A DNA stretch of 64,000 bases from Streptomyces sp. H27-H1 (GCF_026627445.1 NZ_JAPNLJ010000002.1:203677-267676); one strand, 5' to 3'. Shown: positions 1 through 9,035, counted from the first letter of the stretch. Notes: generated by a model from the letters alone, not told the origin. Translations and numbers: made by a program.

Positions 1-439
1 ACCCATCGGCCTCCCCGACGCCGTCGCCGCCGACTTCTTCGACACCGCCGAACACGCGAAGCCCTCCACCGACTGGCTGGCCCTGACCGGCTCCCTCTAC
101 GCCCAGCTGAACGCGCAGGGCCGCTCCCCCACCGACTACGCCCGCCCACCCACCGATGGCAAGCCCGCCCGGGAGGACTCCGCGTACACCGGAACGTACG
201 CGAACCCCTACTACGGCAAGGCGACCGTGGCGTCCACGGCCGAGGGCGGGCTGACGCTGTCCCTCGGCCCGGGGCCGATGGTCTTCCCCCTCACCCACTA
301 CGACGGGGACACCTTCAGCTACGAGACCGCCGGGGAGAGTTCGGTCGGCCGCACCGGTGTGTTCTTCTCCCCTGCCGACCGCACGGTCCGCGTCGAGTAC
401 CTGGACGCCGACCACCTGGGGACCTTCACCGGCGGATAG
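1..439 (+). CDS. C-terminal part of a serine hydrolase (beta-lactamase family), cut by the window edge
   Basis: The reading frame is open from base 2 to the TAG at 437-439, so about 145 C-terminal residues are present and the start lies outside the window. The stretch has the pattern of the DUF3471-type C-terminal domain that follows beta-lactamase-related serine hydrolase domains: a YTGTYANPYYG segment, then FPLTHYDGDTFSY and a closing GTFTGG. The catalytic SxxK and YxN motifs would lie upstream and cannot be checked. The next gene starts 11 bases after the stop, so the two could be cotranscribed. The assignment rests on the C-terminal domain alone; the substrate is unknown. Confidence 0.7.
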   Translation, partial: PIGLPDAVAADFFDTAEHAKPSTDWLALTGSLYAQLNAQGRSPTDYARPPTDGKPAREDSAYTGTYANPYYGKATVASTAEGGLTLSLGPGPMVFPLTHYDGDTFSYETAGESSVGRTGVFFSPADRTVRVEYLDADHLGTFTGG

Positions 440-450
440 CCGCATAGCCT

Positions 451-1446
451 GTGCCGGTGAAGCGCAGATCCCACATCCCCGACGCGCCCCTGCCCCAGGT
501 GTCCGGAATCGACCCGGTCCGCATGCGGCTGCCCCCCGACCCGGGCGGGACGTGGCCGGACCTCGGCTCCTACCTCACGGCACGCTACGAGGGCACGCGC
601 GGCGCCGAGTCGATGGACCGCCTGCTGCGATCCGGCCGGGTCCTGGCCACCGGCGGCCGGGTGCTGCGCCCGCGGGACCCGTACGAGCCCGGCGCCTTCC
701 TGTGGTTCCACCGGGACATGCCGCCCGAGCCCGTGGTGCCCTTCCCCATCGGGGTCGTGTACCGCGACGAGCACCTGCTGGTGGCCGACAAACCGCACTT
801 CCTGGCCACCACCCCGCGTGGCAGCCACGTCTTCCAGACGGCCCTGGCCCGCCTCCGGGTCGAGCTCGGGCTGCCCGCGCTGAGCCCTGCGCACCGGCTG
901 GACCGGATGACCGCCGGGCTGGTGCTGTTCAGCATCCGCCCCGAGGACCGGGGTGCCTACCAGCTGATGTTCCAGGAGCGGCGGATCCGCAAGGAGTACG
1001 AGGCGCTCGCGCCCCACGACCCGGCGGTGGAGTTCCCCCGGACCCTGCGCAGCCACATCGAGAAGGTCCGCGGGGTGATGGCGGCGACGGAGGTCGCCGG
1101 CGCCGAGCCCAACGCCGAGACCCTGGCCGAACTCCTCGCGGTCAAGGGGGACACCGGGCGCTACCGGCTGACTCCGCACACCGGGCGCACCCACCAGCTG
1201 CGGGTGCACATGAACAGCCTGGGCCTGCCGATCCTGGGCGACCCGGTCTACCCGGTGGTCCACGATCCGGCGCCCGACGACTACCGGCGTCCCCTCCAGC
1301 TCCTGGCCCGCACCCTGGAGTTCACCGATCCCGTCACCGGGATCGCGCACCGGATCGAGAGCGGCCGGACCCTGCGGGCCTGGGAGGACCGGCCCGGCTG
1401 GGAAGAGGGAGCAACCCCGGGGGAACCCCTGGCGCCGTTGTCCTAG
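451..1446 (+). CDS. RluA-family RNA pseudouridine synthase
   Basis: 331 residues starting at GTG. RluA-type enzymes isomerise uridine to pseudouridine in rRNA or tRNA. The diagnostic segment is HRLDRMTAGL near residue 150, which contains the catalytic Asp after HRL; most relatives have HRLD-x-x-TSG, so here the Ser is Ala. Further support comes from TGRTHQLRVHMNSLGLPILGD near the C-terminal third, a hallmark of the fold. The N-terminal part (about residues 1-90) looks like a degenerate S4-type RNA-binding region. The stop overlaps the stop of the opposing TetR gene by a few bases. The exact target uridine cannot be read from sequence. Confidence 0.9.
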   Translation: MPVKRRSHIPDAPLPQVSGIDPVRMRLPPDPGGTWPDLGSYLTARYEGTRGAESMDRLLRSGRVLATGGRVLRPRDPYEPGAFLWFHRDMPPEPVVPFPIGVVYRDEHLLVADKPHFLATTPRGSHVFQTALARLRVELGLPALSPAHRLDRMTAGLVLFSIRPEDRGAYQLMFQERRIRKEYEALAPHDPAVEFPRTLRSHIEKVRGVMAATEVAGAEPNAETLAELLAVKGDTGRYRLTPHTGRTHQLRVHMNSLGLPILGDPVYPVVHDPAPDDYRRPLQLLARTLEFTDPVTGIAHRIESGRTLRAWEDRPGWEEGATPGEPLAPLS

Positions 1447-2093
1447 ACGCCGACGCCCGCGATCCGCAGCGCCGCGTCGGCGGTGGCCTCCGCGAAGGCG
1501 GCCACCGGGCGCGCCGGATCGGAGCGGTGGATCAGCATCACGCCTTCGATGAGGCCGAAGACCAGGTCGTTGCGGAGCACCAGTCCGGCCCGGTCATCGG
1601 CGAGTTCGGCCCCCACGCGGGTTCCGTCGAGCAACTCCCGGTAGCCGCCCCTGAGTTCCTGGCGCATCCGGCGGAAGCGGGCGAAGCGCGCACCGGAGAC
1701 CTCGGGCAACAGGTAGAGCGCGCCCAGGTTGTACGGCCCCCCGCACAGCAGCAGCACGTCCGAGCGGCACAGCTCCCAGAGCCGGCGGCCGGCGGGCCGG
1801 TCCGTTTCCTGGACCAGCCGGCGGGCCAGCTCCAGGGAGGGCGCGACCGTGGACTCCAGGAGTTCGGCGAGGAGTTCCTCCTTGCCGCCGAAGTAGTGGT
1901 ACATCGTGGCCTGGCGCATTCCGGCCCGTTCGGCCACCGCCCGCGTGGTGGTGGCCGCGTACCCCTTCACCGTGAACAATTCGGCCGCCGCGTAGAGGAG
2001 TTCCTCGCGCGGCGGCCGTCCGCTCGCCGGTCTCAGCTGATCGGCGCGAGGCCGACCGACCCGTCTCGGCCCGTCGTCCGTTCCACCAGTCAT
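1443..2093 (-). CDS. TetR/AcrR-family transcriptional regulator
   Basis: 216 residues from ATG. The N-terminal helix-turn-helix spans about residues 28-75: ELLYAAAELFTVKGYAATTT followed by AVAERAGMRQATMYHYFGGK, the classic TetR layout in which the second and third helices contact DNA. The C-terminal ligand-binding half is all-helical and not recognisable to substrate. It lies 90 bp downstream of the helicase gene on the same strand and converges on the RluA gene with overlapping stop codons. No palindromic operator was seen in the 90 bp upstream. The target genes are unknown. Confidence 0.9.
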   Translation of the reverse strand: MTGGTDDGPRRVGRPRADQLRPASGRPPREELLYAAAELFTVKGYAATTTRAVAERAGMRQATMYHYFGGKEELLAELLESTVAPSLELARRLVQETDRPAGRRLWELCRSDVLLLCGGPYNLGALYLLPEVSGARFARFRRMRQELRGGYRELLDGTRVGAELADDRAGLVLRNDLVFGLIEGVMLIHRSDPARPVAAFAEATADAALRIAGVGV

Positions 2094-2183
2094 GGCTTGA
2101 TTTTCGCACGGGACACACCGAATCGATCATGGCAAGAGATGAGATCCGGCCACAACCACTTATGGAGGAAGCTACAAGCCCGG

Positions 2184-5036
2184 CTAGCCCACCGAGCTGT
2201 AGGCCACCACACCGCGCAGCAGCGCCTCCACCGCCTTGCGGGCGTTGCGAGCCACCGTGCTGCCTCCCTCCGAGGAGGGCGGAGCCGAGGAGGAGGGCGC
2301 CGCGGCGGCCACCTGCCCCAGCACGTCGATGACCTGCTTGCACCAGCGCACGAAGTCACCGGCCGGCATCTCCGCCTCGCGCAGCACCTCGTCCAGGCTC
2401 TTGTCGGAGGCCCACTGGTAGACCGCCCACGCGAAGCCGAGGTCCGGCTCGCGCTGGCCCACCCCCTCCGCCTGGTTGATGCCGTGCTCCTCCTCCAGCG
2501 CGTCGAGCCGGCCCCAGATGTGGACCATCTCGCCGAGCGCGGCCTTCGCCGCGCCGCCCGGCACCTTCGGCGCCACCGCGTCGTCGGACTGCCGCGCCTC
2601 GAAGACCAGCGCCGAGACGCAGGCAGCCAGTTCGGCCGGGCTCAGGCCCTCCCAGACACCGGCCCGCAGGCATTCCGACGCCAGCAGGTCGAGCTCTCCG
2701 TAGAGCCGTGCGAGCCGCCGCCCGTGCGGGGTCACCTCGTCCTCGCGCAGGTAGTCCAGATCCGTCAGCAGCGCGTGGATCCGGTCGAAGGTGCGGGCGA
2801 TGGTGTTCGTCCGGCCCTCGATGCGCTGCTCCAGCTGCCGCGTGTCCCGCTGGAGCCGGTGGTAGCGCTCCGCCCAACGGGCGTGGTCCTCACGCTCGTC
2901 GCAGCCGTGGCAGGCGTGCGCCCGCAGTTCGGTGCGCAGCCGTGCGATCTCCCGGTCGTCGGCCGCGGCCGCCCGGCCGCGCCCGGGCCGGTCCACGGTG
3001 ATGTGCCCGGCCTTGCTCCGCAACTGGGACGCCAGGTCCCGACGGGACTGCGGGGAACGCGCGTTGAACGTCTTGGGGATCCGCATCCGCTCGATGGCCT
3101 CGACCGGGACCGGGAAGTCGATCGCGGCGAGCCGCTTGACCTGCCGCTCCACGGTGAGCACCAGCGGGCGCGGACCCTCGGTGTACTCGTGCCCGCGGTG
3201 CCCGTTGGAACGCCCGGCCGGCACCCCCGGATCCAGCACCAGGGCAAGCCCGGCGAACTTGCCCGTCGGCACCTGGATGATGTCGCCCGGCTTGAGCTTC
3301 TCCAGCGAACCGGCCGCCTGCGCCCGCCGCTGGGCCGCACCCTGCTTGGCCAGATCCGTCTCGCGGTCCTTGAGGTCGCGGCGCAGCCGCGCGTACTCCT
3401 CGAAGTTCCCGAGGTGGCAGGTCATGCCCTCCAGGTAGCCCTCCAGGCCCTCCTCGTTGCGCTGTACCTGCCGGGAGATCCCGACGACCGAGCGGTCGGC
3501 CTGGAACTGCGCGAAGGAGGTCTCCAGCAGCTCGCGCGAGCGGTGCCGCCCGAACTGCTGGACCAGGTTGACGGCCATGTTGTACGAGGGCTTGAAACTG
3601 GAGCGCAGCGGATAGGTACGGGTACCCGCGAGCCCGGCCAGGGCCGCCGGGTCCATGCCCCGCTGCCACAGCACCACCGCATGGCCCTCGACATCGATGC
3701 CGCGCCGCCCGGCCCGCCCCGTGAGCTGCGTGTACTCGCCGGGGGTGATGTCGGCGTGCTGCTCGCCGTTCCACTTGACGAGCTTCTCCAGGATGACCGT
3801 GCGCGCCGGCATGTTGATGCCCAGCGCCAGGGTCTCGGTGGCGAAGACGGCCTTCACCAGGCCCCGTACGAACAGCTCCTCGACGACTTCCTTGAAGGTG
3901 GGCAGCATGCCCGCGTGGTGCGAGGCGATGCCCCGCTCCAGGCCTTCGAGCCATTCGTAGTAGCCCAGGACGTGCAGGTCCTCGGTGGGGATGGAGGCGG
4001 TCCGCGCCTCGACGATCTCGCGCACCTTGGCCCGCGCGGAGTCGTCGTTGAGCCGCAGGCCCGCGTACAGGCACTGCTGGACGGCGGCCGCGCAGCCGGC
4101 CCGGCTGAAGATGAAGTTGATCGCGGGCAGCAGTCCGTCGCCGTCCAGACGGGCGATGACCTCGGGCCGCGACGGGGTCCAGATCCGGCCGCGCGAGCGC
4201 CGCTCGCGCTCGCGGTCCGCCTCGCGGACCATCTTCCCGCGCCGCCGGTCCTTCGGGCTGTACCGGCTGGAGTTCTCCTCCCGCGCCATCCGCAGCAGGT
4301 CGGGGTTGACCTCACGGCGCGCGGAACCGCGGCCGCCGTGGTCGGACTCCTCCTCGAAGAGGTCGTAGATCCGCCGGCCGGCCATGACGTGCTGCCACAG
4401 CGGTACGGGCCGCTCCTCGGAGACGATCACCTGGGTGTCGCCGCGCACGGTGTCGAGCCAGTCGCCGAACTCCTCGGCGTTGGAGACCGTGGCGGAGAGT
4501 GAGACCAGGGTCACCGACTCGGGGAGGTGGATGATGACTTCCTCCCAGACGGCTCCGCGGAACCGGTCGGAGAGGTAGTGCACCTCGTCCATCACCACGT
4601 AGCCCAGGCCGGTCAGCGATTGCGAGCCCGCGTACAGCATGTTGCGGAGCACCTCGGTGGTCATGACGACCACCGGAGCATCGGAGTTGACGCTGTTGTC
4701 GCCGGTGAGCAGGCCTACCTTGTCGGCGCCGTAGCGCCGGGCGAGGTCGGCGAACTTCTGGTTCGACAAGGCCTTGATGGGCGTCGTGTAGAAGCACTTG
4801 CGGCCCTGTTGGAGGGCCAGGTGCACGGCGAACTCGCCGACGATCGTCTTGCCCGAGCCCGTCGGGGCGGCGACGAGGACGCCCTTGCCGGCCTCCAGCG
4901 CCTTGCAGGCCTCGATCTGGTAGGGATCCAGGTCGAATTCGTACATCTCGCGGAAAGGCGCCAGGGCGGAGGCCTCTTCGGCGGCGCGGATCCGGGCAGC
5001 GGCGTACCGCTCGGCGGGTGAGAGTTCTTCGGTCAT
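2184..5036 (-). CDS. helY: Ski2-type DEAD/DEAH-box RNA helicase (HelY-like)
   Basis: 950 residues from the ATG at 5034-5036; the frame is open further upstream but the helicase homology starts at MTEELSPAERY. Motif I (APTGSGKT) is at residues 57-64, motif II (DEVH) at 150-153 and motif III (SAT) at 181-183. The second RecA domain carries ATETLALGINMPA and QLTGRAGRRG (motif VI). The C-terminal 200 residues match the DSHCT domain of the Ski2/Mtr4/HelY group. The family unwinds structured RNA. In mycobacteria helY also sits next to tatC, tatA and pafCB, so its place here is conserved. It is the last gene of a leftward run that includes tatA, tatC and the lipid kinase (gap 65 bp). Confidence 0.93.
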   Translation of the reverse strand: MTEELSPAERYAAARIRAAEEASALAPFREMYEFDLDPYQIEACKALEAGKGVLVAAPTGSGKTIVGEFAVHLALQQGRKCFYTTPIKALSNQKFADLARRYGADKVGLLTGDNSVNSDAPVVVMTTEVLRNMLYAGSQSLTGLGYVVMDEVHYLSDRFRGAVWEEVIIHLPESVTLVSLSATVSNAEEFGDWLDTVRGDTQVIVSEERPVPLWQHVMAGRRIYDLFEEESDHGGRGSARREVNPDLLRMAREENSSRYSPKDRRRGKMVREADRERERRSRGRIWTPSRPEVIARLDGDGLLPAINFIFSRAGCAAAVQQCLYAGLRLNDDSARAKVREIVEARTASIPTEDLHVLGYYEWLEGLERGIASHHAGMLPTFKEVVEELFVRGLVKAVFATETLALGINMPARTVILEKLVKWNGEQHADITPGEYTQLTGRAGRRGIDVEGHAVVLWQRGMDPAALAGLAGTRTYPLRSSFKPSYNMAVNLVQQFGRHRSRELLETSFAQFQADRSVVGISRQVQRNEEGLEGYLEGMTCHLGNFEEYARLRRDLKDRETDLAKQGAAQRRAQAAGSLEKLKPGDIIQVPTGKFAGLALVLDPGVPAGRSNGHRGHEYTEGPRPLVLTVERQVKRLAAIDFPVPVEAIERMRIPKTFNARSPQSRRDLASQLRSKAGHITVDRPGRGRAAAADDREIARLRTELRAHACHGCDEREDHARWAERYHRLQRDTRQLEQRIEGRTNTIARTFDRIHALLTDLDYLREDEVTPHGRRLARLYGELDLLASECLRAGVWEGLSPAELAACVSALVFEARQSDDAVAPKVPGGAAKAALGEMVHIWGRLDALEEEHGINQAEGVGQREPDLGFAWAVYQWASDKSLDEVLREAEMPAGDFVRWCKQVIDVLGQVAAAAPSSSAPPSSEGGSTVARNARKAVEALLRGVVAYSSVG

Positions 5037-5101
5037 CTTGCTATCGAGCCTACCCGCCGCCCCTGACAACAGTCGCGATCTTTTGCCCGGGCCGGGACGC
5101 C

Positions 5102-6019
5102 CTACGCCAGGAGCCGCAGGGCCGCCGGGACGCACTCGGCGCTCACCGGGAGCGGCCCCAGCGGCTCGCCGTCCGCGTAGGCGGTGATACCGGCCGCTTC
5201 CAGGGTCACCTTCGCGGCCCGGTGGACGGTGACCTTCGGATGATCGAGGTGGGTGCCCTTGTAGACCCGCGGGAAGACCTTCAGCAAGGTGGTGCGGCTG
5301 CAGTCGCCGACGATCGTGACGTCGAACAGCCCGTCGTCGGGGACCGCGTCCGCGCAGATGCGCATGCCGCCCCCGTAGGACGAGCCGTTGCCGACGGCCA
5401 CCAGCGTGGCCTCGGTCTCGATGACCGGGCCGCCGTCCAGGGTGATCCGGTACGGGAAGGGCCGGAAGGAAGCCAGCTCCAGGGCCATCGCCAGGTCGTA
5501 CTTGAACCGGCCGGCCGGCAGCCGCATCCGGTTGCCGCGGTCGTTGACCCGCGAGTCGAAACCGGAGCACAGGACGGTCCCGTACCAGGTACCGCCCGCC
5601 TGCCCCTGCCCCGTGCCCGTCCCGCGGACCCGGCCGAGGTCGATCTCGCGGAACCGGCCCTCCTTGAGCGCCTCGGCGGCCAGCCGGCCCGCCCGTGCGG
5701 GTTCCCGTACGGGCAGTCCCATCGCGCGCGCGAAATCGTTCCCGGTGCCCACCGCGACCACCCCGAGCGGCACCATGCTGCCGGCGAGGGCCTGCAGCGC
5801 GAGGGAGACCATCCCGTCGCCGCCGACCGCGATCACCGCTCCGGCGCCCTCGCGGACGACGGTGCGCAGCCGGGCCAGGGCGTCCGGGGCATCGACGCCG
5901 ACCACGCTGCGGACGGAGAAACCGGCCTCACGAAGCGCGGAAGCGGCCGGCTGCGCGGCGTGCGCGGCCCGGCCGCTTCCTGCGGTGGGATTGACGAAGA
6001 GGGCGATCTCAGAACTCAC
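5102..6019 (-). CDS. Diacylglycerol kinase-family lipid kinase
   Basis: 305 residues from a GTG start (an ATG 4 bases upstream is out of frame). The catalytic domain is clear: VNPTAGSG at residues 9-16, the nucleotide-binding GGDGM at 66-70 and GTGNDFAR at 91-98. Relatives (DgkB/YegS/sphingosine kinase group) phosphorylate diacylglycerol or related lipids at the membrane, using ATP. The C-terminal beta domain includes NGSSYGGGM and DDGLFDVTIV. The stop of tatC is 22 bp upstream on the same strand, so the gene is probably cotranscribed with the Tat genes. The lipid substrate cannot be decided from sequence. Confidence 0.92.
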   Translation of the reverse strand: MSSEIALFVNPTAGSGRAAHAAQPAASALREAGFSVRSVVGVDAPDALARLRTVVREGAGAVIAVGGDGMVSLALQALAGSMVPLGVVAVGTGNDFARAMGLPVREPARAGRLAAEALKEGRFREIDLGRVRGTGTGQGQAGGTWYGTVLCSGFDSRVNDRGNRMRLPAGRFKYDLAMALELASFRPFPYRITLDGGPVIETEATLVAVGNGSSYGGGMRICADAVPDDGLFDVTIVGDCSRTTLLKVFPRVYKGTHLDHPKVTVHRAAKVTLEAAGITAYADGEPLGPLPVSAECVPAALRLLA

Positions 6020-6041
6020 CCATGGGAATCTACCCGCAGGA

Positions 6042-7007
6042 TCAGGTGGCGTCGTCGTAACCGTTGATCCGCTGGCGCCCGCCGTCGGCCTGCTCGGGCA
6101 GGTTGCCCGGGGCCGGTACGGACTCCACGTCGCCGACCGCCGACGGGGTCAGGTCGACCTCGGAGGCCTCGTCGTCGTCGAGGCCCGCGTCGGGGTTGTT
6201 CCGCGCCCGCCTGCGATCGTTCAGGTAACAGACCAGGAGCGCGACGAAGTACAGGGCGACGATCGGCCCTGCCAGCGCCAGCATGGTCAGCGGGTCACCG
6301 GTGGGCGTCGCGAACGCGGCGAAGACCGTGATGCCCAGCACCATGGCCCGCCACCAGCTCGCGAGCCGCTTCGCGGTCAGCGCCCCGGTGACGTTGAGCA
6401 GGATCAGCAGCAGCGGCAGTTCGAAGGCCAGGCCGAAGACGACGACCATGCGCGTGATCAGGTCGAGGTAGTCGTCGACCGGCAGCAGGTTGCGCGCGTT
6501 CTCGGGGGTGAACTCCAGCAGGATCACCGCGGTCTGCGGCAGGACCTTGTACGCGAGGACCGCGCCGGCGCCGAACAGCGGGGCGCCGACCGCGACGAAG
6601 GCCACGGCGTACTTCTTCTCGTGGTTGTGCAGCCCCGGAGCCACGAAGGCCCACAGCTGGTACAGCCACACCGGCGCCGAGAGCACCACACCGGCGGTGA
6701 GCGACACCTTCAGGGCGATGGAGAACGGCGCGATGAGGCCGTTGACCGTCATATCGGCGCAGGGATGCCCGTTGCGCTGCTCGACCACGCCGTTGGTACA
6801 GCCGACGGAGTCCAGGATCGGCTTCATCATGAAGTCGATGAGGTCCTTGTAGAAGAACGCGGCCACGATCGTGATCACGAGGACCGCAAGGACCGACTTC
6901 AGCAGCCGGTTTCTCAGCTCACGCAGGTGCTCGACGAGAGGCATCCGCCCTTCGGCGTCCTTTGCCTTCTGGTCCAGCTTCTCCTGCTTGCGGGCAGACT
7001 TGAGCAA
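6042..7007 (-). CDS. tatC: Twin-arginine translocase subunit TatC
   Basis: 321 residues. The chosen start is TTG at 7005-7007, preceded by AAGGGA at good spacing; the alternative is the internal ATG that begins MPLVEHLREL. TatC is the polytopic core of the Tat export channel and recognises RR signal peptides of folded cargo. The N-terminal signature MPLVEHLRELRNRLLKS and six hydrophobic helices are visible, including FAVSAPVWLYQLWAFVAPGL-like periplasmic/transmembrane stretches and FGLAFELPLLLILL. The C-terminal 70 residues form a charged acidic tail. It lies 53 bp downstream of tatA; no tatB is in the window, as is common because actinobacterial tatB lies elsewhere. Confidence 0.95.
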   Translation of the reverse strand: MLKSARKQEKLDQKAKDAEGRMPLVEHLRELRNRLLKSVLAVLVITIVAAFFYKDLIDFMMKPILDSVGCTNGVVEQRNGHPCADMTVNGLIAPFSIALKVSLTAGVVLSAPVWLYQLWAFVAPGLHNHEKKYAVAFVAVGAPLFGAGAVLAYKVLPQTAVILLEFTPENARNLLPVDDYLDLITRMVVVFGLAFELPLLLILLNVTGALTAKRLASWWRAMVLGITVFAAFATPTGDPLTMLALAGPIVALYFVALLVCYLNDRRRARNNPDAGLDDDEASEVDLTPSAVGDVESVPAPGNLPEQADGGRQRINGYDDAT

Positions 7008-7060
7008 CCCACGTCCCTTGTCTCGTTGCAGATGTCTGGTACGACCGCGACCGGCCGGGA

Positions 7061-7354
7061 TCAGCCCTGCGTGGTGTGGTTGGGCTCGTTCACGGGGCGG
7101 GCGCTGGTGACGTCACCGGGCGAGGCCTGGATCGTGCGCGGGGCCGCGGTCTGCTGGGGGGCCGGGTCGGCGACGGAAGCGGCGGTGGCGGCGTCGTCCG
7201 CCTCCCCCTCCTTCTTCATCGCCTTCGCCTCGCTCTTGAGGATGCGGGCGGACTTGCCGAGCGAGCGGGCCATGTCGGGAAGCTTCTTGGCACCGAACAG
7301 CAGGAAAATCACGGCAACGATCAGGAGGATCTCGAGGGGCTTCAGGTTGCCCAT
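7061..7354 (-). CDS. tatA: Twin-arginine translocase subunit TatA
   Basis: 97 residues from the ATG at 7352-7354, chosen because TatA proteins begin directly with the membrane helix and because GAAGGAAG stands about 8 bases upstream; the frame extends 15 codons further but without family support. The single N-terminal helix (LEILLIVAVIFLLF) is followed by the hinge FGAKKLPDMA and an amphipathic helix rich in Lys and Arg, then a long flexible tail. TatA oligomerises to let folded substrates cross after TatC binds the signal peptide. It is the first gene of the tatA-tatC-lipid kinase-helicase run. Confidence 0.95.
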   Translation of the reverse strand: MGNLKPLEILLIVAVIFLLFGAKKLPDMARSLGKSARILKSEAKAMKKEGEADDAATAASVADPAPQQTAAPRTIQASPGDVTSARPVNEPNHTTQG

Positions 7355-7442
7355 AATTGTGTCTTCCTTCTCACCGAGACGGCTGATTGTGGTAATCAAG
7401 ACGGCCTGCCCGAAAGTGGGTAAACCGTTCTGACATGGATCG

Positions 7443-7458
7443 TAACCCCCGGGGGTTA
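7443..7458. promoter_or_regulatory. 16-bp perfect palindrome upstream of tatA
   Basis: TAACCCCCGGGGGTTA reads the same on both strands. It lies about 90 bp upstream of the tatA start and about 70 bp after the stop of the preceding small gene. A second, shorter palindrome, CCCC-T-GGGG, follows at 7470-7478. It could be an operator for a dimeric regulator or part of a hairpin that ends the upstream transcript. No loop sequence is present, which favours protein binding, but this is inference. Confidence 0.4.
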
Positions 7459-7526
7459 ACGCCAGGCAATCCCCTGGGGTATCACCGCTTGCGTGGTCAG
7501 ACAGTACGACGGTTGCCCGACGATGG

Positions 7527-7727
7527 CTATGGCCGCACGGAGCGCCCGGCCCTGGACAGGCCCGTAGCTGCCCGCTCGAGGTCCGCGGAGGCCTCCGCGA
7601 TCCGGCGCCCGGCGTCCGCCACCTGTACGGAGAGCCTGCGCACCTCCACGAAGACCCGCACGGCGAGGACGGCGAGGACGGCGAGCCCGAGGAAGCCCAG
7701 AACGATTGCGAACATCGGCCACAACAT
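7527..7727 (-). CDS. Small membrane-anchored protein with a coiled-coil tail
   Basis: 66 residues from ATG. Residues 1-25 (MLWPMFAIVLGFLGLAVLAV) form one membrane helix; the remainder is an amphipathic helix rich in Ala, Arg and Glu (VADAGRRIAEASADLERAA), resembling DUF948-type proteins. Its place between the zinc-ribbon gene and tatA on the same strand suggests cotranscription with pafBC or tatAC. The function is unknown. It is too short for a firm family call, but the hydrophobic-then-charged layout and the conserved neighbourhood support a real gene. Confidence 0.7.
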   Translation of the reverse strand: MLWPMFAIVLGFLGLAVLAVLAVRVFVEVRRLSVQVADAGRRIAEASADLERAATGLSRAGRSVRP

Positions 7728-7753
7728 GCGAGGAGCCTAGGCCACCGACCGGC

Positions 7754-8035
7754 TCACACGCTGCGCAGGGTGTTCACTCCGCCACCGGTCAACAGTTCAA
7801 CGATCCGCTCACCGGCCGGTTTGCGTACCGGAGCCCCGCACTCGGGACAGGTGAAGGAGTAGAAGGTCGTACGCCGACTGCCGCCGATGGCCAGGCGCAG
7901 GGCGCCCGCGTCCAGCTCGAAGCGGGCCCGGCAGTCGGGACAGGACGCCTTGAACGCGACAGGGTCGCCCCGGCCGGCCCGCACGGCCTGCGCGGGCACC
8001 TCCGGCGCGCCGTACGTCGGCGACATCGTGCGCAT
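7754..8035 (-). CDS. Small zinc-ribbon protein of unknown function
   Basis: 93 residues. Two CxxC knuckles (CPDC near residue 32 and CPEC near residue 63) are spaced as in a treble-clef or zinc-ribbon module, with FYSFTCPECGAPVRKP between beta strands. A short C-terminal helix follows (ERIVELLTGGGV). The start could be the first codon used here or the Met at codon 4. The gene begins 13 bp after the pafC stop and is probably cotranscribed with pafB and pafC. I cannot assign a function; a role in nucleic-acid binding is only a possibility. Confidence 0.75.
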   Translation of the reverse strand: MRTMSPTYGAPEVPAQAVRAGRGDPVAFKASCPDCRARFELDAGALRLAIGGSRRTTFYSFTCPECGAPVRKPAGERIVELLTGGGVNTLRSV

Positions 8036-8048
8036 CCCCCTCGTCCCC

Positions 8049-9035
8049 TCAGCCCTGGTCCCCGGCAGCGCCGCCGACCTCGTACGCGGCGAGGGCCTCC
8101 CGGGCCGCCCGGCGCGCGCTGTCCGCCAGCTCCTGCGGGGCCACGATCCGCCCCTCGCGGCCCAGGCGCAGCGCGAGGCGGCGCAGCGAGGCCGGGTCGG
8201 GGCTGCGCAAGGTGATCCGCAAGCCCCCCTCGGGCAGCTCCTCGGCGCTGTCGTGCGGGTAGTACTCGGCGACCCAGCGCCCGCCGGGCCCGACCTCGAC
8301 CACGACCTCCGGGTCCTCGGCGGCCGGCTGGACCAGCCCCTCGGACAGGTCCCGGGGCTCGATCGCGGGCGGGTCCGCCCGCTCGTCGAGCAGCCGGATT
8401 TCCGCCACCCGGTCCAGGCGGAAGGTGCGCCGGGCCTCGGAGAGGTGGCACCACCCCTCCATGTAGGTGTGACCGACTGCGAACAGCCGGATCGGGTCGA
8501 CCTTGCGCTCGGTGAGCTCGTCGCGCGCGGGCGAGTAGTAGCGCAGCCACAGCCGGCGCCGCTCGGCGATGGCCCGGTCCACGTCGGCGAAGACCCCGCC
8601 CTCGGACTCGAAGGTCACCGACAGCCGGGAACTGGCCCCGGCGGCCTCGCCCGCGGCCGCCTCCAGCTTGGCGGTGGCCCGCAGCAGGGCGTCGCGGTCC
8701 CCCTCGCGCAGCCCGGGCAGCGTGGCCACCGCGCGGGCGGCGACCAGCAGGGCCGTCGCCTCGTCAGCGGCCAGCCGCAGCGGTTCGGCGGTGGACTCCC
8801 CCGAGGCGTCGGGGTTGCGCCACCAGATGCGCTCCCCGTCGGTGTCGATGTCGAGCAGGTCACCACCCCGGAAGCTGGTCCCGCACATGGGCAGCACGTC
8901 GAGGTCCGAGATCAGCTCGTCCTCGGTGATCCCGAAGGCCCGGGCCACGTCCGCGACGTGCGCACCCGGGCGCTCGCGCAGGTACGTCACCAAGGACAGC
9001 ATCCGGCGCGTCTGGTCGATGGCGTTGGCAGCCAT
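8049..9035 (-). CDS. pafC: WYL-domain transcriptional regulator PafC
   Basis: 328 residues from the ATG at 9033-9035 (the open frame extends upstream, without homology). The N-terminus holds a winged helix-turn-helix (residues about 5-60, with HVADVARAFGITEDELISDL), the middle a WYL domain (RRLWLRYYSPARDE), and the C-terminus a WCX extension. PafB and PafC act as a heterodimer that activates LexA-independent DNA-damage genes in mycobacteria. The name reflects synteny with pafA, not a direct part in pupylation. It lies 79 bp after pafB. The WYL domain is thought to sense a nucleic-acid ligand. Confidence 0.9.
   Translation of the reverse strand: MAANAIDQTRRMLSLVTYLRERPGAHVADVARAFGITEDELISDLDVLPMCGTSFRGGDLLDIDTDGERIWWRNPDASGESTAEPLRLAADEATALLVAARAVATLPGLREGDRDALLRATAKLEAAAGEAAGASSRLSVTFESEGGVFADVDRAIAERRRLWLRYYSPARDELTERKVDPIRLFAVGHTYMEGWCHLSEARRTFRLDRVAEIRLLDERADPPAIEPRDLSEGLVQPAAEDPEVVVEVGPGGRWVAEYYPHDSAEELPEGGLRITLRSPDPASLRRLALRLGREGRIVAPQELADSARRAAREALAAYEVGGAAGDQG

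Noticed and set aside
357..4502. A 1381-codon + strand open frame that runs through RluA, TetR and helicase genes
   Set aside because: It is antisense to the helicase and TetR genes and reads Pro/Arg/Gly-rich nonsense; high G+C keeps antisense frames open. The minus-strand helicase has full family motifs.
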